Assembly: GCF_000226095.1 (NCBI RefSeq)
Contig: NC_016478.1
Location: forward strand, 2,966,001 to 3,030,000
Source of the DNA: Thermothelomyces thermophilus ATCC 42464
Taxonomy: Eukaryota > Ascomycota > Sordariomycetes > Sordariales > Chaetomiaceae
Reading direction: 5' to 3'
DNA: 64,000 nt
Shown: piece by piece, positions 54,110 through 64,000 of the stretch
Numbering within the stretch: the stretch's first letter is position 1
How the letters are laid out: every line of letters starts with the position of its first letter
The notes under the pieces: model-generated
Told to the model about the DNA's origin: nothing
The model's input: the letters and a program-made list of their open reading frames with translations, nothing else
Database searches by the model: none
Made by a program: the position numbers and the translations under genes

Positions 54110-54657
54110 CTGTGGCCGCCAAACGCCTTGTCCCCTCGGGTCACGCACGCGCGGGGTCGCACCCCCGGGGGAATTTGACGGCCAGATAGAGCCAGCGAAA
54201 AGCTTCAGCACCCAATATCAGCCTACCACCTGTACGCGCGCATCGCGTGTATAGATAGCTATATACTTTAAGATACGTAGATTTAAACTATACTACCCGA
54301 TTAATAATACGGGTAATACGTATAGAGATATTGATAGAAAATGTAGTTTTTTAGACTTTTAAATGTCTTTCCTTGGCATTTCTTGGCATTTTTCTAACAA
54401 AAAGGAAGGTATTTTTTTAACTATTAATATCTCTACACGTATTACCTATATTATCAAGCAAATAGTATATTTAGAATCTATATATCTTAAAGTATATAAC
54501 TATCTATATATATCTTGCGCGCGTATAGATGGTAGGCTTACATTGGGTGTTGAATTGTATGTTAAACTTCCCCTGATTTCTGGCTCGAGCCGTATTGGTG
54601 TGGTATACGTCCGCGCGCGCGTATGTGGGGGGAGGACAAGGCGTTTGGCGGCCACAG
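54110..54657. mobile_element. Fold-back / MITE-like element with long inverted repeats
   Basis: Both ends carry CTGTGGCCGCCAAACGCCTT in inverted orientation (54110.. and ..54657). The similarity continues inward, imperfectly, for most of each half: shared blocks include CACCCAAT, GCCTACCA, GTATAGAT, TATATACTTTAAGATA, GGTAATACG and AGAGATATT. The unit is 548 bp with a short central loop near 54350-54410 and no coding capacity. The inner part is very AT-rich, and the arms differ mostly by C/T and G/A changes, consistent with RIP. TG flanks both ends, a possible 2-bp target duplication that could be chance. It is probably a non-autonomous DNA transposon; I cannot assign a superfamily. Confidence 0.8.
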
Positions 54658-54980
54658 TGTACTCTCCGGGATAGTCAGGAGCCCTGTAAGTGCTGTGGCT
54701 TGGCATCTGCGGCGGCCTTACTCGTAGTTCCATCCGCTGCGTTTATTCGTAATAAGTTCCCACCTTCCTCCAACTTCCCCCCCCGACTTCTCGAGGCAAC
54801 GCAACTCAGTTGCTGCAAGGCCGATCCCCTGTTCTCTACGACCCTTCCTCTGCGAAAACGATGCACAACGGGAGTTCGGCGCAGCCATGACCAACGCGCG
54901 CCTCCAGTCGACTGCCGCACGACTCGCGTCTTCAGCGCAGCAGCGTGGGCTCGGGGGCTGCCCGCGGTCGAGCAGGTAGG

Positions 54981-55000
54981 AAAAAAAAAAAAAAAAAAAA
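54981..55000. repeat. A20 homopolymer directly upstream of dlt1
   Basis: Twenty A end seven bases before the proposed start codon. Confidence 0.9.
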
Positions 55001-55006
55001 GAATCG

Positions 55007-56422
55007 ATGGCTCGGACGACCATGTCGGCCGCGTCGCTCCTCTTCCTCATTGTATACAACTTCCTCTACTACTTCCTCTACCTGGTTCTCTTCGCCTTCC
55101 TCGTCGTCACCCCTATCGACCTGATCCAGCAGGGCGCCACACGACGCCGCAAGTGGGACATCCTCGCCGTCCTCGTGTGCTACATCGCGACCATCGTGGT
55201 CGTCGCCTTCATCTACGCCACCCGCCTCTACATCAGCCGCTCCGTGATCGCATCCATTCCCAAGGCATGGATCCCCATCGAGAAGGGCGACGTCCCTCCC
55301 GACGTGCGCCAGATGATCGTCGAAGGCCTGGGCAGGAGCGCCGCCATCGCGTATGATGCCAGGCCGCGAGCACCGCCTGTGGTGTCCGGTCGTGAGCCCG
55401 CGTCTGGCGGCAGAGCGAATGGGCAGGGAAGGTTGTCTGGATCTGCCGGTTCGAGCGCGGCGGCATCCGACAGGGCGGCCAAGGCCGCCGAGCTCTGGCA
55501 GCAGCACAAGCCCGTATGGGGCGAGATCGAACATCCAGGCTGGGCGTCGCCGACGTCGCACGACCTGCCCAACCTGCAGTACGACACCGTCGTCACGGAA
55601 CTGCCGAACCTGATCGAGGCGAAAGCCATCACCCTCGCCCCTCCGGACCCGGACTCCCGGAGGGAGCCGCCCACGCTGGACCCGGACGCCGTCGCTCTCC
55701 TCCAGAGGCCCGGCTCCATGGGGCTGCGGGAGTATCTGGCCTACCTCACCGAGTTGGCCGTCCTCGCGCCGCTGCCCACGACTACCGAGTTCCTCGCCAG
55801 GTACGAGGCCGCGCGCTACTCCGGCCGGCCGCTGTCCAACGAGCAGTTTCGCAGCCTGATGCACCTCTTTGCCGGGATATTACACAATATGCACCCCCTC
55901 AGCCCCGCCGCGCTCGCTAGATACGAGGACGACGGGGACGATGGGTCGTCCGGCTTGGCAGGGCCGTCGGAAAGCGACATCGACAACGACGCGCCGCGGG
56001 GCACCAGCCCGTCGAGCGCGGGCACGGCGGTGGGGCTGGGCTTGCAGCGGCAGCAGCAGCAGCCCCGCCACCACCCCAGCAACGACAGCGACAGCCTGGC
56101 TCGCACGAGCAGCGCGAGCACGACCGGATCGGGCCGGCGGCGACTCGTCCGGCCGGGCCGCGGAGCGCGCACCCCCTCGGCCCACACCTGGCAATTCCGG
56201 ACCGCGCCGACGACGCCCCAGAGCCGGCAGAGCGGCTTCTCGGGCGCGCCCAGCCCGGAGAGCTTCGCGCACACCAGACGGCCGTACCCGGACAGGCAGT
56301 GGTCGAGCTCGAGCTCCAGCGCCAGCGCCAGGTCGGTGGGCGGCGGGTCGGTCATTCGCCTGGCGGGGAGCGAGGACGCGACGGATCTTCCCTATGTCAT
56401 AACATATTCGCCGAACCGGTGA
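55007..56422 (+). CDS. dlt1: DLT1-like membrane protein (defect at low temperature)
   Basis: A single exon of 471 residues. The start MARTTMSAASLLFLIVYNFLYYFLYLVLFAFLVVTPIDLIQQG is the conserved Dlt1 N-terminus with the first membrane helix, followed by RRKWDILAVLVCYIATIVVVAFIYATRLYISRSVIASIPKAWIPIEKGDVP. The region DLPNLQYDTVVTELPNLIEAKA and MGLREYLAYLTELAVL ... FLARYEAARYSGRPLSNEQFRSLMHLFAGILHNM is conserved in fungi. The C-terminal 150 residues are Ser/Arg rich and disordered. Yeast DLT1 mutants grow poorly in the cold; the molecular role is unknown. A second ATG (55022) is an alternative start. Confidence 0.88.
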   Translation: MARTTMSAASLLFLIVYNFLYYFLYLVLFAFLVVTPIDLIQQGATRRRKWDILAVLVCYIATIVVVAFIYATRLYISRSVIASIPKAWIPIEKGDVPPDVRQMIVEGLGRSAAIAYDARPRAPPVVSGREPASGGRANGQGRLSGSAGSSAAASDRAAKAAELWQQHKPVWGEIEHPGWASPTSHDLPNLQYDTVVTELPNLIEAKAITLAPPDPDSRREPPTLDPDAVALLQRPGSMGLREYLAYLTELAVLAPLPTTTEFLARYEAARYSGRPLSNEQFRSLMHLFAGILHNMHPLSPAALARYEDDGDDGSSGLAGPSESDIDNDAPRGTSPSSAGTAVGLGLQRQQQQPRHHPSNDSDSLARTSSASTTGSGRRRLVRPGRGARTPSAHTWQFRTAPTTPQSRQSGFSGAPSPESFAHTRRPYPDRQWSSSSSSASARSVGGGSVIRLAGSEDATDLPYVITYSPNR

Positions 56423-57965
56423 ATGATAGACATCCCCTGCTAGGTAGGATGCCGTTCTCAAACCAATCTTGTCTGATGGTTCGAACCCCGGCCTGCAGGG
56501 GCAGCATAATCGAGAGGAGCGCGTCAGTTTGATCATTACATCAATTAGTATCTAATGCTAATTCCTTGCCAAGCGCCCCCTTCGTTCCGTATCTTTTCCT
56601 TCTTTTTTTGTTCACTTATGCAGTCATTGCACAGGCGTCTTTGCGAGCTTCGACCTTCATTCGCAACTGTGTGTGTACGACAACGCAACCGACGGCTGGT
56701 TCCAGTGACTGATCGTCGAGATTTACATGTTATGGCACAGCCTGACGCTGGGATGCCGAGTGCTGAGAGCTGCCATGCGAGTAGCATGTCATGGGGAAGG
56801 ATATAATCCTCCCAAGCCCAATCACACCACAGAACAAATGTTTCTTCTTCGCCAACAGCGTGGCAAGTAGAGCTAGTTAAAGTCAAAAGTCCACGAGCCC
56901 CGTCTCATTCAAACATCTGATACATCATTCAAAGCCACCAGTATAACGCGAGTTGGCACTGCAAGGCAGCTTTTCACATCGGATACGCCTGCGTCCCCGT
57001 CCGAGGAGCCTCGTTCCCGTAAATACCGGGAAGTTGGACGACAATTCGTAGCTCATCCCCCAGACTCCTTTAACAACTATTACCACACTCACCAATCTTC
57101 GCTTCACCTCCTTAACAGTTGGCGCCAACACCCGCCTAAGAACCCTGGCCAGCAAGGAGGAAGCCACCCAACATGCCTCGCTATCGCTCCGACTCGGAAG
57201 CATCAGACGACTACCCCCCGCGTTACCGCCACCACTCCCCCAGACGGCGGTCGCCCCACTCCCAGCCCGCGCCCCGGCCTTCGCAACATCTCCCCTGACG
57301 ACGTCTATGACCGCCGCCCGCGCTACGAATACGAACCTCACACCCTCTTCTACCCCACCGGTCGCATCCGGCGCCGCCGGTCCGGGCCCAGGTCCAGGTG
57401 CGCGCCACTCGCGCTCCTCAGACCCCACGACAACGACACCTTCACACAACACGAAATCCCAGCCGGGTTTGACTTGAGAACCGTCTCCTCATAGCCGTGT
57501 TTTTTTCCCTAGTTACAATCAACAATATCTATTCTTACATGCCAAACAAAACGCTCAACACAGCCCCATAACTCTTCAATATTCCCAGTTCTTGGTATTC
57601 CGCAACGCCCATCCCAGCAAGCTAAACCGAGAAGTGGTATCATCCGCGCGAACCATGTCGGGGAAAATAAGCGCCAGGGACCGACCCTAAAAGGGGCGAA
57701 CATGCTATCAATGCTTCCAATGGGAAGCGGCAAGAAGAGCGCCCTTAATAGATATATATGAGACCTTCCCAGTAAACTTCATGAAGAAGCAGATCAGGAG
57801 CCGATGATGGTGCAGATATGAAGCGCCAGAAGCCCATCGTATCGGCTGGTGGAGTGGAAATAAAAGAGTAGAAAAACGCAAGGGAAAAAAATATTGTTGG
57901 TTGTTTGACGTGCCTCAAGCCCAGATACCTACCCCCGGCAATGATGGCCATCGGGGGTCCCAAGC
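56423..57965. other. Convergent spacer with a possible decayed small gene
   Basis: 1.5 kb between dlt1 and the 918-residue gene. Apart from the Arg-rich candidate at 57173-57494 there is no plausible coding sequence. Confidence 0.4.
57173..57494 (+). pseudogene. Possible frameshifted Arg/Tyr/Pro-rich small gene
   Basis: From ATG 57173 the frame reads MPRYRSDSEASDDYPPRYRH then SPRRRSPHSQ, and stops soon after. One base forward, the neighbouring frame continues in the same style: LRNISPDDVYDRRPRYEYEPHTLFYPTGRIRRRRSG and on to a stop at 57494. The two halves resemble each other in composition (R-Y-D-P rich) but lie in different frames, with the switch near 57250. I see no intron that fits. It may be a pseudogene, a sequencing indel, or chance coding-like sequence. 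No known family. Confidence 0.25.
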
Positions 57966-58176
57966 TCACTCATCTTGAGAGTCATAGCCGGCGGGGTCCA
58001 TGCTGCCGGCGCCCTGGGTGTTGTTGTTGGGGCCCCTCGTCTGGCCCGTCGTAGCAGCAGTATTAGCAGCGGCCGCTGTCGTTCCCCACCAGTCGTCGCC
58101 GCCGCCCTGCCTCGGGCTCCTGCTGTTGCGTACGGGCGAGGTGGCGGCTCCCGCGGCCGGAGCAACGTTCTGCTGG

Positions 58177-58209
<33 letters not shown>

Positions 58210-61069
58210 AGTTGCAGCTGATGCCCGTGAAGGGAATGGAGCCGGCGCCTCTCGATGGCGGCCTTGAAGAAGGCAATGATCTCGGCGAGCTTGATCTGCT
58301 GCTCCTCTGGGCAGCCCAGGATGTTGAACAGGCCCTGCGAGTCGAGCAGCTGCTTGGCAATGACGGTATCCGGCTGGCAATAGGTGCGGATGCGCAACAC
58401 GCGGGCGTTGGTCTTGGCCGTGTCGAGGATGCCCAGGATGGCCGTGGTGGCGGCGACGCGCGAGTAGAACTTGAAGTCGTGGACGTGCGCGCGCACCAGG
58501 TCCAGCTGCGTCTCCATGTCGTACCGGAACCCGACCACCCTGGGCCGGCCCTTGCGTTGCCAGTCCTCGGCCGTCTTCTTGAGACGGTCCGCGTCCAGAC
58601 GGCCGGCGTTGAACTGCGCCGTGATGTAATCATTGAGAGCCGTCGCGAGGGCGAACTCGAGTTCGCAGTAGAGGAGGCTCTGCTCGCGCGGGCTGAGCGA
58701 GATGGCTAGCTGCCGGGAGGCCGGGCGGCTCTTGTCCGACTCGCGCGACTTGCGCTGGGCGCGGTTGTCCTGGTTTGCTTCGATCTCGGGGGACCATTAG
58801 TGCTGGGCCAGAGTAGAAAATAGTAGCAAAAAAAAAAATGCCGGGCTACTTACCATTTCCTTTGCCTTCTTGACAAGGTTGCCGAGAAAGCCCCCTCCAC
58901 GGCTGGGGGAGCCATTCTGATCCGGCTTCGACGTGTTCTCGAGCCAACCACCCTCCCCAATCAGGGTTTTGGAGGCCTTCCTGACGGTCGGCGCGCCCTG
59001 GGGTAGGAAGGGGGCCAACGGGGTGTACGCCAGTTCTGGGCCGCTGGACGATTCGTTCGCAATCGCGTGTTTCTCAGACTTTTCTGAGCCCTTCTCCGAG
59101 CCACGGGCAGAATTCTTCTTCTCGGTGTACTCTTGAAGAATGCTGAGATGCCGCGGACCGTCGTCCTTCTGAATTCGAAGCGGGCTGATAGTGGAGGGGT
59201 AACGCTCCGCAGACGAGTCCTGAGAGTAGTACGAGGACGCGGAGTCGTCGGCCGCATTATACTGAGTAGGTAGACGGGAGGGCGAAGGCGACCGCTCGGG
59301 CGGGTTGTGAATGACGACGGCGGGTTGTTTGCCGAGGCGCAAGGCGTCCATCCTGGCATGGGCTCGAGCCAGATCTGTGTCGATAGGCGCAGGAGGGCTC
59401 CTCAGGTTGCGATCCCCGGAGCGGGTCGGTGTTCCATGGGTCATCGGGGTGGTTTTGTCAAACCGAACCTCTTGTGCCTTTCTGGGCGACGCGCTTCTGC
59501 CGCTCATTTGGAAGCCTTGGATGGTGCGCTGACTCTCAGGGGTCTCGGAATCGTTGTATTTCACGGGCGAGCGGGATCGCTCACGACGAGCCGATGTGGT
59601 AGCCGATTGATATGCCTTTGCCGGCGAGCGAGATCGCCCTCTCGGCGGCGTGTTCTTGATTTTCACATCGCTCATACCGTCGGCATTCCGTTCAACGTCT
59701 CTGAGTCTGTCCGGAGGAAGCAGCGGCACATTGTCGTCCTCGGGCGACAGCCTGCGAGAGAATAAGTAGGAAGCTTGTTCAGGATTTTGCATGGATACTT
59801 ACACGGCAGCCAGTTTATCCATTTGCGAGTCGGTCAAGCTAAGCTTGAGATAAACGCGGTGTTCTTTCTGCTGGCCGGAGGGAGATGACAAAGATTCTTT
59901 GGATGGCTCTTTGAAGGATTTAGAAAGAGGAATGAAATTGCCTCGGAGTGCAGAGTCGTGTTGATGTGAAGCGTCCATATTTTCCAAACTGGCTGGGTTG
60001 TTGTTATTTTGAAGAGCCTGACGCGAGAAGATTAAGAAAAGGTATGGAAAACGCAGAGGGTTGGGAGGAAATACTTACAACCAGAGGAGGGAGGTGGCCA
60101 GGAACAGTGTTGGCTTCGGGTGGAAGACTCAGAACCCACTCTGCCGTACGAGACGCGTAGTACTCTCTCTCTGGGTGCCAAGTTCGTCGGTCAGAGAAGA
60201 AGAGCCTTGAGAGGAAGCAGAAGGGAGGCGAGCACTCACGCAGAGCTCGCGAAGACTTGCTCTCAGACGAGACTAGACTTGGCATGAACTTGGATTCTGT
60301 GGCCACAGCTATTATTTTTCCAGTCAGCCTCTAGTCCGTTGAATGGCTATTGTGCGCGCAGTGAATCGGAGCGTCTGAGCTGCAGCGAGGGTAAGCAATA
60401 CTCACGACCCTCGGCCGTGGATTTCCGGCTCGAGAGCGACTCGAGCAGGAAAGGCCCAAGGACACTCGGGAACTTGGAGCTCGCGTCGCTTCCCATGACT
60501 TCACCGCACGCAACGCGCAGAGAGGCGGGACCTGACGCCGCGGAGTTGGGGGATGTCGCTTCAGAGACCGGTGTTTCCGTACCTAATGGGCCGCTTGGGG
60601 ACTCGAACGTTGTATCGTGCGCGTCAACACTGTTCGGCTTAAACACGATACGCGGGCCCCCCTTGTGACCGCAGGGATGTTCGTGCGAGCAGTCAGGGTT
60701 CGAGAACATGGACCAACTGTCGTTGTCCTCCCTGAATGCCACTCGCGGTCGAGAGTCTAGTCTTTGCGACGCAGAGTTCGCCGTGTTCTTGGCTCCCATC
60801 TGCCGCAGATAACCTGGAAACAGACAGTGAGCCAGAGAACTCGCCGCACAGAACACAGAGATGGACTCGCCTTCGACCTCATCATAGTGATGTTGATGGG
60901 GTCCGAAGTCATGACCGTCTTCTTCCGGAATGGATTCCGGCCTCGAGTGGTTGCCTTCTCGTAGAGTCGGGCTGCATACCGTCACCAATTCGGCCCTGCC
61001 CGACGCTAGCATCACTTGCCTGGCAAGACCTATCTCGTGGATAGATTGGCGCGACTCGTCGCGGTCCAT
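57966..61069 (-). CDS. Uncharacterised 918-residue fungal protein
   Basis: Six exons, 61069..60406, 60308..60240, 60170..60079, 60017..59803, 59751..58854 and 58784..57966; all phases close. The N-terminal two thirds are Ser/Pro/Arg rich and disordered, with several SPxK/SRSP motifs (RSRSPAKAY, RSRSPVKYN), a His/Cys patch (CSHEHPCGHKGG) and a short conserved-looking YLKLSLTDSQMDKLA. The C-terminal 200 residues look folded and helical: LSPREQSLLYCELEFALATALNDYITAQFNAGRLDADRLKKTAEDW ... GFRYDMETQLDLVRAHVHDFKFYS ... GILDTAKTNARVLRIRTYCQPD. A poly-Gln run and an Asn/Gly-rich tail follow. I do not recognise the family. The start is the first ATG in frame (MDRDESRQ). The last acceptor (CCCGAG) is weak. 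Confidence 0.75.
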
Positions 61070-63660
61070 GCTGCCGTTTCTCTGCTGGGTGCTCAACCAC
61101 CAGGGATCTCGAGTGGTTCCACGAAAAGAAAAAGGTGAAGAAAAGCCCTTTCAACAGTAAGGAGCGAGGACGAGGACGCCTTGCACAACCAGAGGGCTCC
61201 CTGGGTGGTTCTCGACAAGTCTGCGAGTGGTGTTTGGTGAGCGAGCGAACAGAGTAACGCAGACCAGGTTGGGTGAACGCAGAGACGGCATTATTCTCGC
61301 ATCAAGAGGTTTCTCTTTTCAGGCTCTAATGTCGTGGGTCAAACCACCAAAAGATGGGATCGCGAGGGCTCTTGTGCCTTTTCTCTCGACGCTCGAGAGG
61401 ACCCGCCCATCATCAGCTGGGCCGCCAGAACGGTCAGGCCGCCGAGAAGATTCGTTGCGCCATTGGTCACGTATCGTCGCCACCTTGATGCGAGTGCAGT
61501 TCAATGCACCATCATGATGCGCATGCTGGACGAGCAGCTTGTGATGAGGTCCGTGATGAGGAAAAGGGGGGCATGGCCTGGGATCATGGGGTCCCGTCTC
61601 CCTACACCATTTAGGCCTTCTTTCACATCCATCCATTCGCAACGAAGCGAAACCAAACTCCTTTGATCAACGCTCCCGCATGACGTGAAGGCTGACGCTC
61701 GAAGGAAAGTGGTTGGCCGTGTTTGGTGCTGGTTAAAGGAGAAGGAACGACCACATCCAGGCAGCAAAGCCCCGAACTAACCCATTCGCACCACGCACAC
61801 TTAAACCTTGACGATTATTTTTCGACCCTGCATAGTAAACGGCCAAGAACCTGTCAGAATATGGGAATCAGCCCACATGGAACGAGAGAAACAAGGAAAA
61901 GGCTCTGGGTACCGAAATCAATCCCAGCGAAGAAAGAAAGCCCATCGACAAGAGTCCTGGCTTTGAGCCTCCCCCCTTCGCCGGTTGATTCACAACTAAG
62001 CAAGGGAAAAAGATGAAGCCATGGTCGCCCCACGCTGACCACGACAGCAAAGGCAAGCTGATAGCCAACCAGCTCTGCAATAAAACCTACCCAGCCTCAC
62101 AAGGGCGGCGGGCATCTACTAATTGAGCTTATTACCGCATACCCTGACCACCGCTGCGGCAAGCTTCGCCATCACGGCAACGGACCGCTCCTGTATTTCT
62201 TCTCGATTTTTTAACCAAGAGCCATCCGCAACCCATCCCACGGCCCCGTCAATGGTAGTGGAGCTCCAGGAGTGACTGGGGAACTTCTCCGGAACCAGGC
62301 GAAAATCACTCGGCCAGATCAAGCTTTGGTGTTCCAGTCCATCTTCCCAACATATCTCAAGCGCAATAAGCTTGTAAGCAGTTAACAGATAGGGAAAAGG
62401 GTGGGGAGAACGGATGAACCTCCCATCATGGACATCACAAAACGAACGTCAGGGGATGAGGAGAGGTAATGAAGAAGGCGGAGGCTCCCAGGAAGGCGCG
62501 AGAGCAGCGACCAAGGCTCGCCTGACACTACGATTCCCAAAAGTTCAAGTATCCGTTCCTGCCGTGGTCGACCTTGAACGAAGCGCGGACATGGGCCTTA
62601 CGGTCTTAGTCGCTCGTCCTTACCACACGACTCCGTCCACGGGTTAGGGCTCGGGCGACACACTCGGCCTTTTTGGCCGTCGAAGGAATAAACATATGTA
62701 TGTACATACATACATACAAACGATCTCCTGCAGCCCCCACAGCCCAGTGCGCCGGTTGGCGGGTGCGGCTGCGCTACGGTTCGAATGACGCAGGCTCGGC
62801 ACCAGAGCCGGCCCAATGAATGCTTTTGGAAGCAACGTGCAACAACCCGCTGCAGGCTGCCCGAGAGCCTGGGCCGTTCACTTGGTTCGTCGGTCCTCAG
62901 TGGAGCCCCAGACGTCTCGACGACATGTGGACCGACGCAAACCCGGGTCTAACCCGCTCTTCGTTCCCGATTGTCACAGCCGTGGCAACCCCACAACGGA
63001 CCCGCTGTTCATTCCCGTGTTTAAGTCCCGACAGCTCCCCTCACCCCTCGTGCCACTGACTCTGTCCAGTCAGGCCCAGCTTCTGGGCATGTTTATCGAC
63101 CGAGAACATGCCCACAAAACCCCACACGGGGTTAAAAGTGCTGCGAGGGCGAGGGTTGGTGTTAGGCTCCCTTGTTTGTCCGCTATCACTCGCCCTTCAG
63201 CCGCCCGCCTTGCCGGAACTCAACTGGCCCGCTGAGTACCCCCCCGGGTTGACGTGCTCTTCGCCCTCGCTTCCTATCTTAGGCCGAGTCGGCACCCACC
63301 CCTGGATCTTCCCGAACCGCTTGCCGCTCTCCCAAATCGTGCCATCCTGAACGCCTTTGCTGCGAGTTTGGCTATGTGACTGATCGCCGCCTTGGTGCCT
63401 TCTCCGTAGTTTCTATATTCGGATATAAGCCCGGCATCCCGGATCCTCCAGGTCCCCGGAGAGCCGTCCGATAAGTCAAATACCTTGCTCCAGCTTCCGC
63501 CTCCCAAGCCGTCAGTCAACCAGCTTGTTTCATTCCCTTCCCTTATCACAGACCCTTCAAGCTCCGTTTTTACTTAATATAGATACCCAAGAGCGCCGGT
63601 TGTTTTTCATTGCTCGTTTCGCATTGCACTCTCCAGATACCCAAAGAAGAGAAAAGAACC
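61070..63660. promoter_or_regulatory. Long divergent spacer before the monooxygenase
   Basis: 2.6 kb between divergent start codons, with a TACA microsatellite and otherwise no supported ORF. Short open frames on both strands change composition and match no family. Confidence 0.4.
62695..62719. repeat. TACA/TGTA microsatellite
   Basis: Same unit as the tract near 9670, intergenic. Confidence 0.8.
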
Positions 63661-64000
63661 ATGGCGGCCCAAACGAAGAGGCATCCGAGCCTCAACCACT
63701 ACGACATCGGTGAGTTGAGACAACTTCCCTCGACAGGGGCAAAGAAACTGACATTTGCAACAAGTCATCGTGGGCGCCGGCCCCGTTGGCTTGATGCTGT
63801 CAACCTGCCTGGCGAGATGGGGATACAGGATCAAGCACATCGACAACAGGCCGGAGCCGACCCCAACTGGTCGGGCCGATGGTATCCAGCCCCGGTCGCT
63901 TGACTTGCTCCGGAACATGGGGCTCAAGTCCGCCATCATGGCCAACAAGCCCGCCCGCGTCTACGAGGTTGCCTTCTGGGACCCGCCAAAGTCCGGCAAG
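63661..64000 (+). CDS. FAD-dependent monooxygenase, phenol-hydroxylase-like (partial)
   Basis: Two exons seen, 63661..63709 and 63765 to the right edge; the gene is cut by the window. The spliced start [36 protein letters not shown] is a GxGxxG FAD-binding motif after a short polar leader, followed by [29 protein letters not shown], typical of phenol 2-monooxygenase-type aromatic hydroxylases (class A flavoproteins). The intron has GTGAGT/ACAAG borders and closes the phase inside the dinucleotide-binding motif. The substrate cannot be told from this part. Confidence 0.85.

Larger units (their letters stand above)
53691..55006. other. Spacer ndc1 / dlt1 with fold-back element
   Basis: 1.3 kb. 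Its centre is the AT-rich inverted repeat described separately; the right end (54660-55006) is dlt1 upstream DNA and finishes with A20 just before the start codon. No host ORF. Confidence 0.5.

Noticed and set aside
56478-56490. GGTTCGAACCCCG resembling a tRNA T-loop / B box
   Set aside because: Flanking bases do not pair as a T-stem, and no acceptor stem or anticodon arm can be drawn.
56925-57452. 175-codon minus-strand ORF
   Set aside because: Low-complexity Val/Gly/Arg product, antisense to the Arg-rich candidate; no family resemblance.
60809-60872. Possible intron in the first exon of the 918-residue gene (good CCAG acceptor)
   Set aside because: No GT donor gives a length that keeps the frame; the exon reads through without a stop.

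Overview
This window comes from a filamentous ascomycete nuclear genome, most likely a sordariomycete and probably Sordariales/Chaetomiaceae-like. The genes are GC-rich with strong G/C at third codon positions. They are split by short introns (about 50-110 nt) with GTRNGT donors and CTAAC-type branch sites, and they lie on both strands between AT-richer spacers. Two further points agree with this placement: paired divergent ATP-citrate lyase genes, and an AT-rich fold-back repeat whose two arms differ mostly by C-to-T-like changes, as expected after repeat-induced point mutation. The species call is an inference.

Layout, left half: GrpE/Mge1 (-), RPB3 (+), a mitochondrial dicarboxylate-type carrier (-), argininosuccinate synthase (+), mitochondrial Phe-tRNA synthetase (+), a 2.3-kb gene-poor spacer, calcipressin (+), RRG9/neugrin-like (+), a 1150-residue WD40 protein of the MABP1/WDR62 type (+), a ubiquitin-like plus WLM metalloprotease (-), a GH72 beta-1,3-glucanosyltransferase (+), and the divergent ATP-citrate lyase pair ACL2 (-) and ACL1 (+).

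Layout, right half: mitochondrial ribosomal protein uL30m/MRPL33 (+), the chromo-barrel/MRG protein EAF3 (-) with a 1.7-kb intron holding another ORF, Cnl2/NKP2 kinetochore protein (+), a secreted/ER thioredoxin-like membrane protein (-), CENP-Q/Fta7-like protein with AT-hooks (+), TRM2 tRNA methyltransferase (+), ALG11 mannosyltransferase (-), COX18 insertase (+), a PEP12-type syntaxin (-), nucleoporin NDC1 (+), a 548-bp fold-back element, DLT1 (+), a 918-residue protein of unknown function (-), and the 5' end of a phenol-hydroxylase-like FAD monooxygenase (+) cut by the right edge.

Almost everything is core housekeeping: mitochondrial biogenesis (Mge1, MSF1, RRG9, MRPL33, COX18, carrier), transcription and chromatin (RPB3, EAF3), inner kinetochore (NKP2, CENP-Q), secretory pathway and cell wall (ALG11, PEP12, GH72), and cytosolic acetyl-CoA supply (ACL1/2). 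I found no secondary-metabolite cluster, CRISPR array, rRNA, convincing tRNA or retroelement. The most unusual signals are gene-structural: the large EAF3 intron with a nested ORF, a 5-nt microexon, a start exon that holds only the ATG, a GC-AG intron, and two stop-free introns of 3n length. The fold-back element is the clearest mobile DNA. All exon borders were read by eye from splice signals and reading frame and have not been checked against transcripts.
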